From Psettodes erumei (lineage: Eukaryota; Chordata; Actinopteri; Pleuronectiformes; Psettodidae), in the NCBI GenBank assembly GCA_016785225.1, contig JAFBJZ010000912.1:2948501-3012500 (forward strand): a DNA stretch of 64,000 nucleotides, read 5' to 3'. The position numbers and the translations under genes are program-made. Under the pieces are notes generated by a model. It was not told the DNA's origin and made no database searches. It saw only the letters and a program-made list of their open reading frames with translations. Positions 47,191 through 58,006 of this stretch are shown here, one piece after another (positions within the stretch are counted from its first letter, which is position 1; each line of letters begins with the position of its first letter).

Positions 47191-49960
47191 CACCCAATCT
47201 CATGCAGGCAACTGTTCAATGACAATAAAAGCCTTAAATTCTTATGAGCAGTTGCTTTTGGTAGCTAATGCTAGCAAACTTTAGCAAGATATTGCTGTGT
47301 ACTAAAATTAACTTAGATCAATCTGCTGAGTTTGTGTGTCTCTCTCTCTGCTGTACAGAGGCTGTTGTTCAAGGGCACTTTTAAAGTTGTAAAATATGTT
47401 GCAGTAAGTCATCAATTCAAATCGAGCAATGAATGACAACATTTTTGAATGCTTGCCTGGTCAACAACTGGCCTTATATACAAGGTGCATTAGTTAAGAC
47501 TCTTAAGTACAATAACAGGAGTTATAAAAGTGTTCCCGCCTCCTTTGCCCCACACTGTAATACAGAATGTGTATTGTCCCAGGTCAGTGTGTGGTAAGAA
47601 AGTACCTTTAACTCTTTGCAAGAAGTTGTTTCTTTACCACTGCCTCAACATAGCCTGACATTTACGTGACCAGGTGTGGGTGCATCTGTTTTCTCTTCTC
47701 CTTCTCAAGGTTATACCGTGGTCATGACAACAGATGTCTCTTTGTGTTCTCTTTTTTATCACCATCAACTTCCTCTGTCTTCCTCCCTCTCTCTCGTTCT
47801 TATGAATTCGGGGCTTTTAGAATGGATTTTTTATTTCCATACTAGGCATGTGCACCACTGTTTGTCTTTTAACACCATTATATCACAGAGAAGGTAAATT
47901 GGGGCAATGTCTGAAGGTCAAAGAAGAAGAGTTTGCTCCCAGATGGCTGTTGAGAATCTAATCTAGGGTCTAGAAACTAATTCATTAATTACACTTTGTG
48001 GCCCTTTTCATTGACTACAGTCAGTTAATATATATCTTTTAACACATTTGTCATTAAATATGTTTCCATTTGGCTACTATGGCCATTTCAGCTTAATATG
48101 GTGCCTCTGTAAACAGATTTTTTTGTCAGACTTTATCCTCACCCTTAATAAACCCAGAATACAATAGTCCATTCCTTGTGTTACTCACCCTATATATCTG
48201 GTCACACCTTATGTACCCAGTAGCAGCATGTCCAACCCAGTCCACCTTTAACTCATTTGTAATAAGGCTAGCTTTAATTCAAATTCAGACATTTTCATAC
48301 AGTTTTGAGACACCAATTGTGTAGAATTTATTGAATCAGATAATGGGTCTGACTGTCTGGAAGTCTTAATGAGTCTTATCGATCATCTAATAGAATGTAA
48401 CTTCTAGGTTTAAGTCAGAGCAGCACAGGGCAACACCTGAGGTTTGACTATTAAGAATGCCATCAACATTAAACACTTTTGTGAATTGTTGTTTTTAAAT
48501 ACTGTAACTAACTACAGAACTCCCACCATTAGCCCATGTAACCAGAGGAGCTGTGAAATTCAGCTGGACAGCCATAGCCAGACTAACCTACTAGGGGACC
48601 CCGAGGTCTCCTCTGTGTTCACATTAACAGTAAAGACCCACTGAAGGTGCAACACATTGCCAGTCATTTTCTATTGGACATTAGTGGATCACTGTAGGGG
48701 GCGCTGTGGAACAATGCAGGCAGGCAGGCAGGCAACGTGGTACTAAGCAGCAAATTTAAAAAATAAATAATTTGCATGAATTTAAAAATGTTCAACTTTA
48801 TGCAAATAAGGTGGAATTTCTCTTGGAAACTTTGCATTGATTTGCATCAAGAAAGGACAAAGTGGTGAAACAGGAAGTTTAGTGTTTACCTGAAGTGTGA
48901 TGAATGTCTGTGGAGGAGGAAATCTTTGATGTACTTTCTCCCTTATTTTTTAGTCTCTAGGCTCCAGGATTACACATACAAATAAGAGCTGTTTGGCACC
49001 ATGTCACATAAATTGTTGCAGAAAGTGCAGGTTGCTTATTTACACGGAAGCTATCATGATCATTTAGACACACAAAGCAATGAGTGAGAAACACTGTGAG
49101 ATTTGAACACTTCCAGTGGATTTTCTCCCTATGTCCAATTTGGCCAGCTCTCCTATGCTAGAACTGAATGTAAGTTGTGATAGCTTGTTGTAATGTGGTA
49201 AGCACAGCAAATTACAAATATACATTGTATGAGTACATTATAACCAAACTACATTTTGACTCAGGGTGACTCAGCATCCCTGGTGATTTTGATGACAGAT
49301 AAAGATTTTGGAGGGAATGACAGGTGTCAACATCTTGAACCATGTGTTTGTATTGCAACCTTACATTCCCAAGCTCACGGTCCCACAGTCATTTGGATAT
49401 GGGTACATTTATGTATTCCTCAGGTGATGCAGAGGGGCGACAATCATTATTACAGAGGGCCAGCTTCTCAGCAGGAGTGTACTCCTTCATAGGAAGGCCC
49501 CCTCTTGTCTTCTTATTTAAATTTTTCCCCTGCTGGCTGCAGTTTCTGATCCATTTCATTGTGCTTCTGTTCAACAATATCATACAACAGAGACTGATTG
49601 CAGCACTTAACTCTTACTTAAATGATATGACAGCAAACACTACTTTGAATTACGGTTTTAAATTATAATTCCACTGGACGCTGGAAGTACAAGGCTGAAA
49701 AGTACCTGCATGCCATAAGACAACATTTAAGCAACAGGTAAGTTAAGTGGAACACACACATGTTATAGTGTTATAGTCAGATCTACTCGCGCCCTAATAA
49801 TGAAGCAATGATTTTTATCAAACTAATTTAGACATTTACGCAGTTCGTTATTTTTTTGCCTTGAATCGAGAATTTGATGTCGTAAGCACATAGGTCATTG
49901 CACGTCTCTTTTTAATAATTTGTTTTGACAACACCTTAACTGATAACCATCTGTGGACTC
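47191..49960. other. Region between tRNA-Thr and n4bp1
   Basis: No supported gene. It holds a GGCA tetranucleotide repeat at about 48,717-48,734, a CTCF-like motif at 48,691 listed separately, and otherwise unremarkable AT-rich sequence leading into the CpG-rich n4bp1 promoter. Confidence 0.6.
48691..48704 (+). promoter_or_regulatory. CTCF-like motif (imperfect)
   Basis: ACTGTAGGGGGCGC matches the CTCF core CCASYAGRKGGCGC at 12 of 14 positions, including the informative AGGGGGCGC half. It points right, toward n4bp1, and opposite to the motif at 46.1 kb. Confidence 0.4.
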
Positions 49961-49992
49961 GCCGTGAGGAGGGAGCACACTTTGTCGTGCTT

Positions 49993-50028
49993 TGATGACG
50001 CCATCACTGGGACTTTCCGGATACGTCA
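49993..50028 (+). promoter_or_regulatory. n4bp1 core promoter: kappa-B/ETS/CRE-like composite
   Basis: Just upstream of the first n4bp1 exon lie, in order, a TGATGACG CRE-like half-site (49,993-50,000), a YY1-like GCCATC (50,000-50,005), a perfect canonical kappa-B site GGGACTTTCC (50,009-50,018), an overlapping ETS-like TTCCGGAT (50,015-50,022) and a CRE half-site TACGTCA (50,022-50,028). There is no TATA box, and the following 450 bases are CpG-rich, as in housekeeping-type promoters. The start of transcription is inferred at roughly 50,030-50,060. Because N4BP1 restrains NF-kB signalling in mammals, the kappa-B site suggests feedback control (inference). Confidence 0.55.
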
Positions 50029-50041
50029 CTCGGGCTCCGAG

Positions 50042-50050
50042 ATGGTAAGC
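50042..50050 (+). promoter_or_regulatory. Cryptic ATG at a strong splice donor (possible exon 1b)
   Basis: GAG ATG is followed at once by GTAAGC, a good 5' splice site. If used, the ATG (50,042-50,044, G at -3) would join exon 2 in phase 0 and read M-EYVRGLCDPEL, giving N4BP1 without its first 104 residues. Read through without splicing, it is a three-codon upstream frame closed by TAG at 50,051. No transcript evidence is available here. Confidence 0.3.
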
Positions 50051-50128
50051 TAGCACTACATCTGTGTTCTAGTATTTAGAGGCAGTAAACGTCGCTGCGT
50101 TGCTCTGGAGTACACACCAAAAGACACC

Positions 50129-50176
50129 ATGAAAACGCCAAAGGCTCCCAGCGGGGCCGAGAGGTTTGAATATTGA
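50129..50176 (+). other. Upstream ORF of n4bp1 (15 codons)
   Basis: An ATG at 50,129 in context CACCATGA opens a 15-codon frame (MKTPKAPSGAERFEY) closed by TGA at 50,174-50,176. This is 40 bases before the main n4bp1 start and in a different frame. If the 5' UTR starts where inferred, this upstream frame would dampen or regulate translation of n4bp1. Confidence 0.45.
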
Positions 50177-50216
50177 GACTTCTTGGTCGGGAGCGAAGGT
50201 TAGACCGAGAGGCGGA

Positions 50217-50528
50217 ATGTCAACAACGCGGCCCCTCCTCGGAATGAGGCGAGTCACCGAGCTAACGTGCCCGGAGCAGCCGAGCAGCAGGCTCCCTGCG
50301 TCAGCCGGCAGGCAGCAGCAAGAGGCCCCCACCGTGGACGAGTTCACGGTCCTCGAGGATAAAGAAGAGGAGCTGAAGTGTGCCAAGCCCCGAGTGGAAC
50401 AGGTTTTTAAAGTGGCGTTCACCATCATCGGTCTGCTGGACCACACGGGACAGTCGCACGGCAGCAAAACATCACGGCAGATATGGCTGCAGCTCAAAGG
50501 GAACAGAGACGACGTGTCAAAGGCAAAG
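50217..50528 (+). CDS. N4BP1, coding exon 1 (residues 1-104)
   Basis: NEDD4-binding protein 1 is a cytoplasmic and nuclear regulator with an NYN endoribonuclease domain. In mammals it restrains NF-kB activation downstream of innate receptors, is cut by caspase-8, and inhibits HECT E3 ligases such as ITCH. This exon carries PTVDEFTVLEDKEEEL (the DEFT motif near the N-terminus of vertebrate N4BP1) and the first part of the KH-like domain, ending IWLQLKGNRDDVSKAK. The ATG at 50,217 is the first in frame after the TGA at 50,130, and a second in-frame ATG follows at residue 10. The donor AAG|GTGAGG is in phase 0. KHNYN, the paralogue, was considered. The DEFT motif and the UBA-like FFRTMGY segment favour N4BP1. 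The N-terminal 35 residues are not conserved to my eye. Confidence 0.9.
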
Positions 50529-51751
50529 GTGAGGTTCTTTGACAGTTTCACTTGTACGTTCCCTTCATAAACCAGCGCTCGACTGTCACACAGGGCTTGT
50601 TTTTGTGTGTGTTTTTATCGGCCGTGCCGCTCACTGTGTGGCTGCGGCTTGACGCAGGTGAATCAGGGTCGTGTGTTTGGGACCGATCTCTTCTGTTTCA
50701 TCCCACATCCGCTGACCGTCCCAAACAGTGGTTCATGTTGATGCGTAACGAATGGTGTTGGATCGCTTTTTCTTAATCCACTGGCTATTGTGATTTTTGT
50801 GTGAACGTATGCGTTGTGATGATAATAATAAATACTATAACACGAGCAGGCAGCAGTCAGATACTGCCATGGCAACGGTCGAAGCTTAGGAGCATTCCTT
50901 TTAGTCCGTAAAGTGTCAGAACGTGAATGTGATTATAGAATCAAAAATGCCTGCTTGCTTTGTCTGAGAGGCATAAATATTCAGCTCATTGTTATGTGAG
51001 ACAAAAAAAAACATCAAAACCTCTCATTTGAGAAGCTGACACCAAAAACTTTTGCCTAAAAGAATACTATAATAATTATGTAATTAGAAAAATATTTGCA
51101 GGTTCATTTTCTCTTGATAGACAAGTCAGCAAACTGTTGCAAATCTGTTTTTTTCCATTTTAATGTTTAGTAGACAAGTGAACCACTATCAAACCTTATG
51201 TAACAAAGTGTATAGTATTTGCATCACTGGTAAGTGTCAAGCAAACATACGGCAGCAAAGGCCAAAAAGTGACAGAAAGTGAGCTGCCTCAGCTGTCTGC
51301 ATTGTGAAAAGCGACCATAACTTATACTTCCATATAAGCACATTTTGTCTAGAAACTGACATTTTATTGGTCTTCAGATGTTGGGGATCTTCATACGGGA
51401 AGTGGCGTTGCAGTTTTATTCCAGAACTGTGTCTCATTTCTAGACTGATACTTTACAGTAATAACCAGTCATGTCTACACAATATTCATCTGCCTTTATG
51501 TATGCACTTAATTCCGTGAGGACATCTTAAACCCATTCAGAGACTGTTGGAGTCATGGTTCCATGGTTTTATGAGAGCCAGATCTGAGGTGTCCATACTC
51601 ATCAGATTGAATCACATCATCCGACACTTAAGGTACTACAGAATGAGTGAATCAGCCATCACCTGGTCCTCAGATGCATTTAAAGATTGTTCGCTATGCT
51701 CACACATGCAGCTATCTGTAAAATAATTTCTTTCAGAGAATCTTTCACACT

Positions 51752-51800
51752 AAGATATGATAAGATAAGAACTTTATTGATCCCGCAGGAAATTGTTGTG
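51752..51800 (-). repeat. Non-LTR retrotransposon 3' tail-like fragment
   Basis: The phrase 'aagaactttattgatcccgcaggaaatt', read as its reverse complement with 'gatcaataaagt', is the familiar end of fish LINE-derived repeats. A 'gataagataag' tail lies at the expected side. Only the tail is evident. The family (possibly Rex1/Babar) is a guess. Confidence 0.4.
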
Positions 51801-54137
51801 CCAGGGTTGCATCCAAAGAAGCATATAAAAATAACAGAATAATATAAAAGAATAACAGACTTAAAAATTGTGGAAGTAAAGTTATTAGTTGATCATTAAT
51901 TCATAATGGTTGGTTCTTCAACTTGCTTACTGAGTTACTTCTAGTCACAAAGATAGTGTTTCTGTTGAGGGTATCACTTTCTCCTTCCTGTGATTTAGGT
52001 GACACCAGTGTCTTAGAGTTACCAAGAAAGGAAGACGCTACATATTTGACTGGCACCACAACATAGGGCCCACTGTTCTTACTTACATATGTATATATGT
52101 AGGTTGGACAACTGTGTGAACATTTATGGTCATCACAGATTGGGATTTTGCCAAGTGGACAAGAATGTTTTTAACTTCGGGAAAACCAGCCAATAGTATG
52201 ATAGACCATGGCCTTTAAAGATGCTATAGAGGATGAATGTTTCGCCGGTGTAAGTTTGAGATCCTCCTTTCCACCACATGTGCTAAAGTATTGTTGATCT
52301 CCTATTGTAATTACGATATATTCTAATACTTTAACCCTTTGTAGGATCTTTCATGTGTCCAGAGTGTTATCTTCTTCAGACAATTTCCACGACAAAATAT
52401 ACATGATATATACATATCAAATATACACAAGGTATAAGATAATAGCAGATAAGGTGCGGATAAACTTAAAGTGTGGGTTGAGTTTCTTGTTCCGTCAGTC
52501 TCACTTTTGTGCGTCGGTTGCTCCCCCTGTAAACAGCTGTTCCATGTCAGCAGAGAATCTGATATGGAAAAGGTAATTTCACTGTCAGCCTGTTCCAAGT
52601 CATCATGAGGATGCCATAGGAGTCATAAATGCTTTCCCGATGATTAGCCATGACAAGTTGCATTTGGCACTTCCTCTAGTTTGGGGAAATCGCTGCCATA
52701 ATTCCCCGTCTGTTTTTCTTGTAATATAATTTCATAAGTTTGCAGCTAACAAACCATGACTGAAAAGCTGCACATGATTGGAAATAGTCATAATCGTTAT
52801 TTGTACTTTAAACAGTCTGCCACAGTTTAGTGCTACTTCTAACAGTGTCAGCAAGTTGGCAGTGTGAAGCTGTTTGCTTTACTTACAGAGGGGGAAATAC
52901 AGTTTGTGATTGACTGTATTTATTTTTACTGGCTAAAGGTCGGTTTGGTTCTTAGGCCTGAATATGTAATCTTTGGCTTTGACTGAACAGTAAAAAAAAA
53001 AGTAAAGTAAAAAAAAGTAGCTCAATGTGGAAAGTATGGTTTTATGTTTTCCTGCAGAGAGTTACATGAGAAGATCAATGCCACATTTATACCTGTACAG
53101 TAAATATGAAGTTGGGCCGGGCTGAGTAAATATGCAGATAAACCACAAGATTAAGTAGCTGATGTGTCAGGATCAGTGGCCTCCTGTTTTGGAAAGAGTT
53201 CACCCTGAACCAACACTTATTCCAGTCGGTGTCCCCGTTATTGTGTGTGATCCACAAACCTTACTGCCAGTCCATTTCACAGGGAACTCTGTTTTTGGTA
53301 GAAAGTAATAGTAGGTAGTTTGGCAGGAACTAGTAGTTTCCTCTTTTCCTTCCTTTTTAATCCGGAGTCTGTGATCAACAGCGCAACTTTCATCTTCATG
53401 CCTGGGGTTAGTGTGTGTCTTCCAGCACGCACGCACAAACACGGATCACGCCTTGATGAAGGTCTTCTCCAATAAATGTTGCAGTTTGGGCCCACGGGAC
53501 TTGACTGGTGTTCTGACTTTCTGCTTTCAGTTAGTCATTCTTCTTAAGAATACGTTCGTCATGGAACCCCTTGCGTACTCGCCGATGAGCTTTAACCCGA
53601 TGAACCGTACGTAAGCGAACGTAAGCTCACTGTGCGCTCGGACATCAGCGAAACTGAGTGCATTCCCTGCAGCCCAAGGGGAGTGTGCAAGTGTTTACTA
53701 AGACCAGAACAAGATTTCCTTCTTTACTTGTGTTTGTAGTTATTAAAAAAACAGTTAAAGAACCAGCGGTCAGGTTTCCTCGGCCGCCGGCCAGACGCCC
53801 TGGAAATCCCAACCCATTCTATTGGTCGTTTCTTTTTAAAAGCCACACCCAAATATTTGTGATCTGCTTCTCCTTTCTGCTCTGATATCCTTTCGCTCTT
53901 CTCTCCTTTTTCTTTCACTCCCACTGCGTCATTGTTGAGTCATTTTACATTCTCAGTACTGTCTTCTTTTCTTTTTTTTTCTTCTGCACCTTAACCCTAA
54001 AGAAATGTGACACAGTATCTGCGAGGAAGGCGCCGCACCCACCTGCAGCTGATTCATGCAAACATTTCCCATAGAGAGGACATTCCCTGAATCAGTGACG
54101 GTGAAAGTGTTTCGTTCCAGCACGTGAAACTGCTGTG

Positions 54138-54139
<2 letters not shown>

Positions 54140-54172
<33 letters not shown>
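54140..54172. repeat. (GT)n microsatellite in n4bp1 intron 1
   Basis: An uninterrupted TG run of about 33 bases on the sense strand of n4bp1. Confidence 0.95.
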
Positions 54173-54173
<1 letters not shown>

Positions 54174-54344
54174 CCGCATACAAGCGGCACCAGCCTCAAA
54201 AGGGTTCTCTTCACTTTGACTCGTACAGCGCCTCATTACAGCGTTACGGTATCTCGAGGCGAGGAATCCGGCAGATCCCCTCTGTGAGCAGTTGTTGGTG
54301 ACAGCAGAGTGGAAACGGAACCGTTTTAATCAAGCCCTGTCAAA

Positions 54345-54450
54345 CTGGTTGTTGTAATTACAGTAATAACAGCAACATCTGTTAGCGTAATGCTGTTATC
54401 GATAATAAGAGCCGCAATTATATCGCCCCCCGACTCATAATGATAATTGT
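54345..54450. promoter_or_regulatory. Candidate intronic conserved element
   Basis: Complex sequence with TAATTACAG, GTAATAACAG, GCGTAATGC, TTATCGATAATA, GCAATTATAT and CATAATGATAATTG in about 100 bases, a high density of homeodomain-type cores without simple repetition. A regulatory role is inference only. Confidence 0.3.
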
Positions 54451-54540
54451 GGCAGCTCCGGATCCCGCAGCTCTGGAGTCAGGGATGAGACGCACAAAGA
54501 CGCAAAGTTAATCGCATGCGCTAGTGGGATAGAAATGAAT

Positions 54541-54562
54541 GGGGGCGGGGTGGGGGGTGGGG
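54541..54562 (+). other. G-quadruplex motif
   Basis: Four G runs of 5, 4, 6 and 4 bases separated by single-base loops (C, T, T). This is an ideal intramolecular quadruplex motif and lies on the coding strand, so it would also form in the n4bp1 pre-mRNA. Confidence 0.8.
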
Positions 54563-55207
54563 ATGCTCAGTGCATCATCACGGGAGTTTCCCCCAGCGGT
54601 CTAACCCTACAGCAGCCTGACCTGGTGATGGTTCAGGGCTCACCTGGGCCAGCCCCGGTGACAAGCTGTATCAAAGAGGAGCGTTTTGAGCTTAACCTTA
54701 AATGTGGAGTGGGTTGGAAACCTCAGGTTCAGGTTTGGCTGGGGTTTGAAGATGAGGAGGAGCTGGAGGAAGACAAGGAGGAGGAATTTGAATTCTGTCC
54801 CGGATTTTACAGAAGGCCAGTGCAGAGCAGCTAACACAGGAGAAATGTGATCTCTCTCTAGTTCCTGCCAGTGCGGTCACTACCAGAAACATAAATTTAC
54901 CCATTTCATTTAGCTGGTGCTTTACTCTGAATATATTTATTTTTTTATATTTATACTAAAGTGACATATAGCCTATATTTTCCTCTGGCGAGCCCTGCTG
55001 GCCTTCTGTGGCCTTTTATATTCGTTATCTTGTGTGTGCCTTTGTTTTACTTTTTCAAAGGCTACATCCATTTTTTACTGTATGTTTTGTCAAGGCGCAA
55101 AAAAAATAATGCTGCCATATATAGCAGTGACAGTTGTTATTAATAATAACAATAATAATAATAATAATTAAAGAAGCTGTTGTCACTATCTTCTCCTTGT
55201 CATGCAG

Positions 55208-55435
55208 GAGTATGTGCGAGGACTCTGTGACCCAGAACTGCAGAAAGAGGAGCGGTATCCGGTGGACATGCACTGTATCTTCGCCGGAGCCCGGGGACTC
55301 TTCCTGGACCGGCTCGTACGGGACACGAGTGCCGAGGTCCAGGTGCCTGAACCGGGCCGCCTGCGGCTGCTGGGCCAGGCTGAGCCCGTGGTGATGGCCC
55401 AGAGCCGAGTTCAGCAGTTTGTAGCACTATTCCAG
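55208..55435 (+). CDS. N4BP1, coding exon 2 (residues 105-180)
   Basis: This exon encodes 76 residues, EYVRGLCDPELQKEERYPVD through VVMAQSRVQQFVALFQ. They complete the KH-like region and align closely with vertebrate N4BP1 and KHNYN, with family hallmarks YP.DMHCIF.GA, FLD.L and VMAQSRVQQF. Both ends are phase 0, with acceptor TCATGCAG and donor CCAG|GTAGGG. The codons are strongly GC3-biased compared with the AT-rich introns on either side. The KH-like fold is thought to bind RNA or protein, although N4BP1 lacks the classic GXXG loop in what is visible here. Confidence 0.95.
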
Positions 55436-55950
55436 GTAGGGTGTCCTGATGGTCTGTCATCACACGCAGTGTTATTGTACACCAGTTCTGCTTAATGGAC
55501 ATTCTTGCACATCAAGGACCTGACACCTTCACTCGTCACCTTTCAGTACATCTGTCATTTGCATTTTGACTGTAATTGTCGCGGTCAGAGAAGGCTTTCC
55601 CTTGTTCCAGTGAAAAACTCTTCAAACTTCCGAAGCTGAATCAATGCCCAGATTAGCTCAAATGTGGAGGCGTGCAGCTTCTTTTCGCTGCCTGTGCTAG
55701 CCAGTGGATCACTTATGGGTATTTGAATGTTGGTGGGTCATATTTAGACTTTTGAAGAAACCATCTTCGGATCTAGGAAACAGTGATGGGCATTTTCCAC
55801 TTTTTTAATGACATTTTAAAAAATTGTTGACTCAATTGATTACACACAAAATCAAATTTAGAGGGCTGATTGATAAATGAAAGTCAGCAGTTGCACCGCG
55901 ATTAAAAAGAGGAGGAAAAAAATATTTGTGTGGGTTTGTCTCTTGTCCAG

Positions 55951-56124
55951 GAAAAGCGAAGTCTGCCGAGTGACAGAGAGCCGGCAGTGAAACGAGCGTT
56001 CAAGTCCTTCGTGGAGGAAAGGGACGATAAGTTCACCATGGAGCTTCTTCTGCTGCCCAGTGCCCTGAAGGAGGAGCTACTGGGACTGGCTCACAGCCCC
56101 ACCAGCACAAACACATCCTCCCTG
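55951..56124 (+). CDS. N4BP1, coding exon 3 (residues 181-238)
   Basis: This exon encodes 58 residues. The segment VKRAFKSFVEERDDKFTMELLLLPSALKEELLGL is a conserved helical region just after the KH-like part of N4BP1. It is followed by a Ser/Thr-rich end (HSPTSTNTSSL). Phase 0 on both sides, with acceptor TTGTCCAG and donor CTG|GTCAGT. The upstream intron is only 515 bp. Confidence 0.95.
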
Positions 56125-56714
56125 GTCAGTGCATACCTGCATTTATTTTTTTAACGTGATCTGTTGCCGTGCGGCACAAACCTGAATCCCTGAGAGGGCT
56201 CACAGGATGCCTGCTGCAAATGTGGAAAACAGAAGAGGCGAACTTGAAAATCCATTGTCTGATGTGCCAGAGCTCAGCCCAAAAAACAACACATTCTGGA
56301 TGCACTGGCGTGAAATGTTTTCGCTCTCGTTCGGGTGGAATTACTCCCCTGTTCTTGTCTGAAGGTCTGTTTGTCCTTGGCTGCTGGACACCTTTAAATA
56401 AGTCACAACAAAGCAGCGTGTCACTCGCATCCCAGAGAAGTTTTGAGACAAAATAAAGCTTTGTTTCCCCTTTCATTTTTTTCCCTCGTGACATTGGCCG
56501 TCTGGCATTTTCATCTAATCTCACGGCTGGTGAAAATGTTCAAATTAGATATCACAGCGTGTTTGAACATAAGACCGTGAGTTGTAAACTTGTAAAAAGC
56601 TTCTAAAAGCTACCAGTAAAAGTCAGTAAAAGAGCGTTGCTGTTTGAGGGGAACTTGGATTATGCTTTCCTAACCAAGGTCATTTGGCGTGTCTGTTTCC
56701 TCCTCCGGGCTCAG

Positions 56715-57220
56715 CTTGGCCAGACGCTGCATCCCGGCGTGGCCGACGTTGACCAGGACCGCTCGCAGAGCAGCACCCCGGTGACGGAGCTCTCCAACCG
56801 CATCCTGGACACGAGCTTTGAAGAGAGAGGGGCCGGGGCGGGGTCCGTCGGCGGAGGCGGTCGCGCAGGAGGGGCGGTCGGCGCGGGCCCCGAGGGCATC
56901 CTGCTCAACGGCACTCGGCCCTCGCACAAGCGGCGCTCGTCCGAGAGCGAGACTCGGGACACAAAGAGACAGTACTCCCTGGAGCGCAGGGACGAGTCCC
57001 CGGAGAGAGCGCGAGAGCGGGAGCGAACGAGGGACCGAGAGGGCCGGGGGGGCGGCAGCAGCTGCAGATCCAAAACGCCCTCTGCTTCGTCGTCCCTCTC
57101 CTCTTCGACGAAAGCGAACACGGTCGGCCCGATCATACTGGACTCCAGCGAGGGCATGTCCGATGATGGGGACGCAGTCAGCCCAGAAACCAACCTCCGC
57201 TGCTTGGTCAATTTCTTCAG
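56715..57220 (+). CDS. N4BP1, coding exon 4 (residues 239-406 plus 2 bases)
   Basis: A low-complexity linker exon, very GC- and CpG-rich. It contains a conserved TPVTELSNRILDTSFEE stretch (259-275) and a Gly/Ala-rich segment (276-298). A basic patch HKRRSSESETRDTKRQYSLE (309-328) matches the position of KRRFSDSEERHTKKQFSLE in mammals and could be a bipartite nuclear signal. An Arg/Glu repeat (334-346) and a Ser-rich run follow. PIILDSSEGMSDD (377-389) looks like a SUMO-interaction motif. The exon ends LRCLVNFF, the start of the UBA-like segment. The donor TTCAG|GTAAAA leaves phase 2. The acceptor CTCAG at 56,714 is preferred; one 9 bases downstream is possible. Glycine expansion and length differ from mammals. 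Confidence 0.92.
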
Positions 57221-57591
57221 GTAAAAGCCATAATAGTTTGAAATCAATTGAATCCTCCATTGCTATAATAATCCTATTAGCCCATTATTTCTTAACTGAT
57301 TTATGTAGTTTATCTTTTCTCAAGAGTGAAACCGGATTTAGCACCTCGGTGATTAATCATTTAGTCCACCGACCGAAAATCCCTCAGCAGCAATTTTGAT
57401 AATCAGCTAAACTTTCGTCTTTGCTCCAGCAATAATGTCAAAGAGGGACAGTTCCAGAGAATTGACAGTTTTTCTTGGGCATTTTACCAACTGAATAATT
57501 AATTGTGAAAAATAATGAGGAGGATCAGTTGGCAAGGAAAATAATTGTTTGTACTGTGTACCGTGAACCGGTACTTTCATAAAGTGATTTC

Positions 57592-57613
57592 TGTGTGTGT
57601 GTGTGTGTGTGTG
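57592..57613. repeat. (TG)n microsatellite in n4bp1 intron 4
   Basis: A short TG run on the sense strand followed by GGTGGGGGG. Confidence 0.9.
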
Positions 57614-58006
57614 GTGGGGGGACTTCATCTGAAGCTAATACGAGGCTTCAGCAGTGTGGATTAGTCAAATCAAGCCACATTTCCTTTGTGTTTTCGCAGA
57701 ACAGTGTTTCCTCCTCGCTCCGCAGCACTGGTGGGGGGATAGTTACAAAAGAGGAGGGAATTTTATACTCAGAAATTAGATTTGTCTGACTGGAAACCCA
57801 CGTTAGCAAGTTCTGCACAAAACAAGGACTGTGGATTGTATCACCTGCATGGAACACTAGTGTTGCTTTAGAAAGTGATCTTGTCACAGCCAGTATAAGC
57901 ACTCATTGCTCTTCTACAGGAATGTGGGTATCGTTTAAAGACAGTCTTGAAAAAAAAACCCCAAAAAACACCTCTCATTCTGCAACATGAAACACTGTTT
58001 CTCCAG

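Larger units (their letters stand above)
50529..55207 (+). other. n4bp1 intron 1 (4,679 bp)
   Basis: A phase-0 intron with GTGAGG donor and TGTCATGCAG acceptor. It contains a retrotransposon-tail-like segment (51,752-51,800), a (GT)n tract (54,140-54,172), a homeodomain-site-rich segment (54,345-54,450) and a G-quadruplex motif (54,541-54,562), each listed separately. A 99-codon open frame at 54,535-54,834 with an acidic tail is not supported as coding. Confidence 0.85.

Noticed and set aside
1..50000. cbln1 or znf423 coding exons, which neighbour N4BP1 in human
   Set aside because: No C1q-domain or C2H2 zinc-finger sequence is visible on either strand in the window.
54535..54834. 99-codon + strand frame in n4bp1 intron 1 with acidic tail
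   Set aside because: It starts in the G-quadruplex run and ends in a GA-rich patch. There are no splice signals joining it to n4bp1 and no recognised family.
56670..57260. 178-196-codon - strand frames and an alternative + frame (56,818-57,399)
   Set aside because: Shadows of the GC-rich exon 4 of n4bp1. The + frame ending LRCLVNFF is the conserved one.
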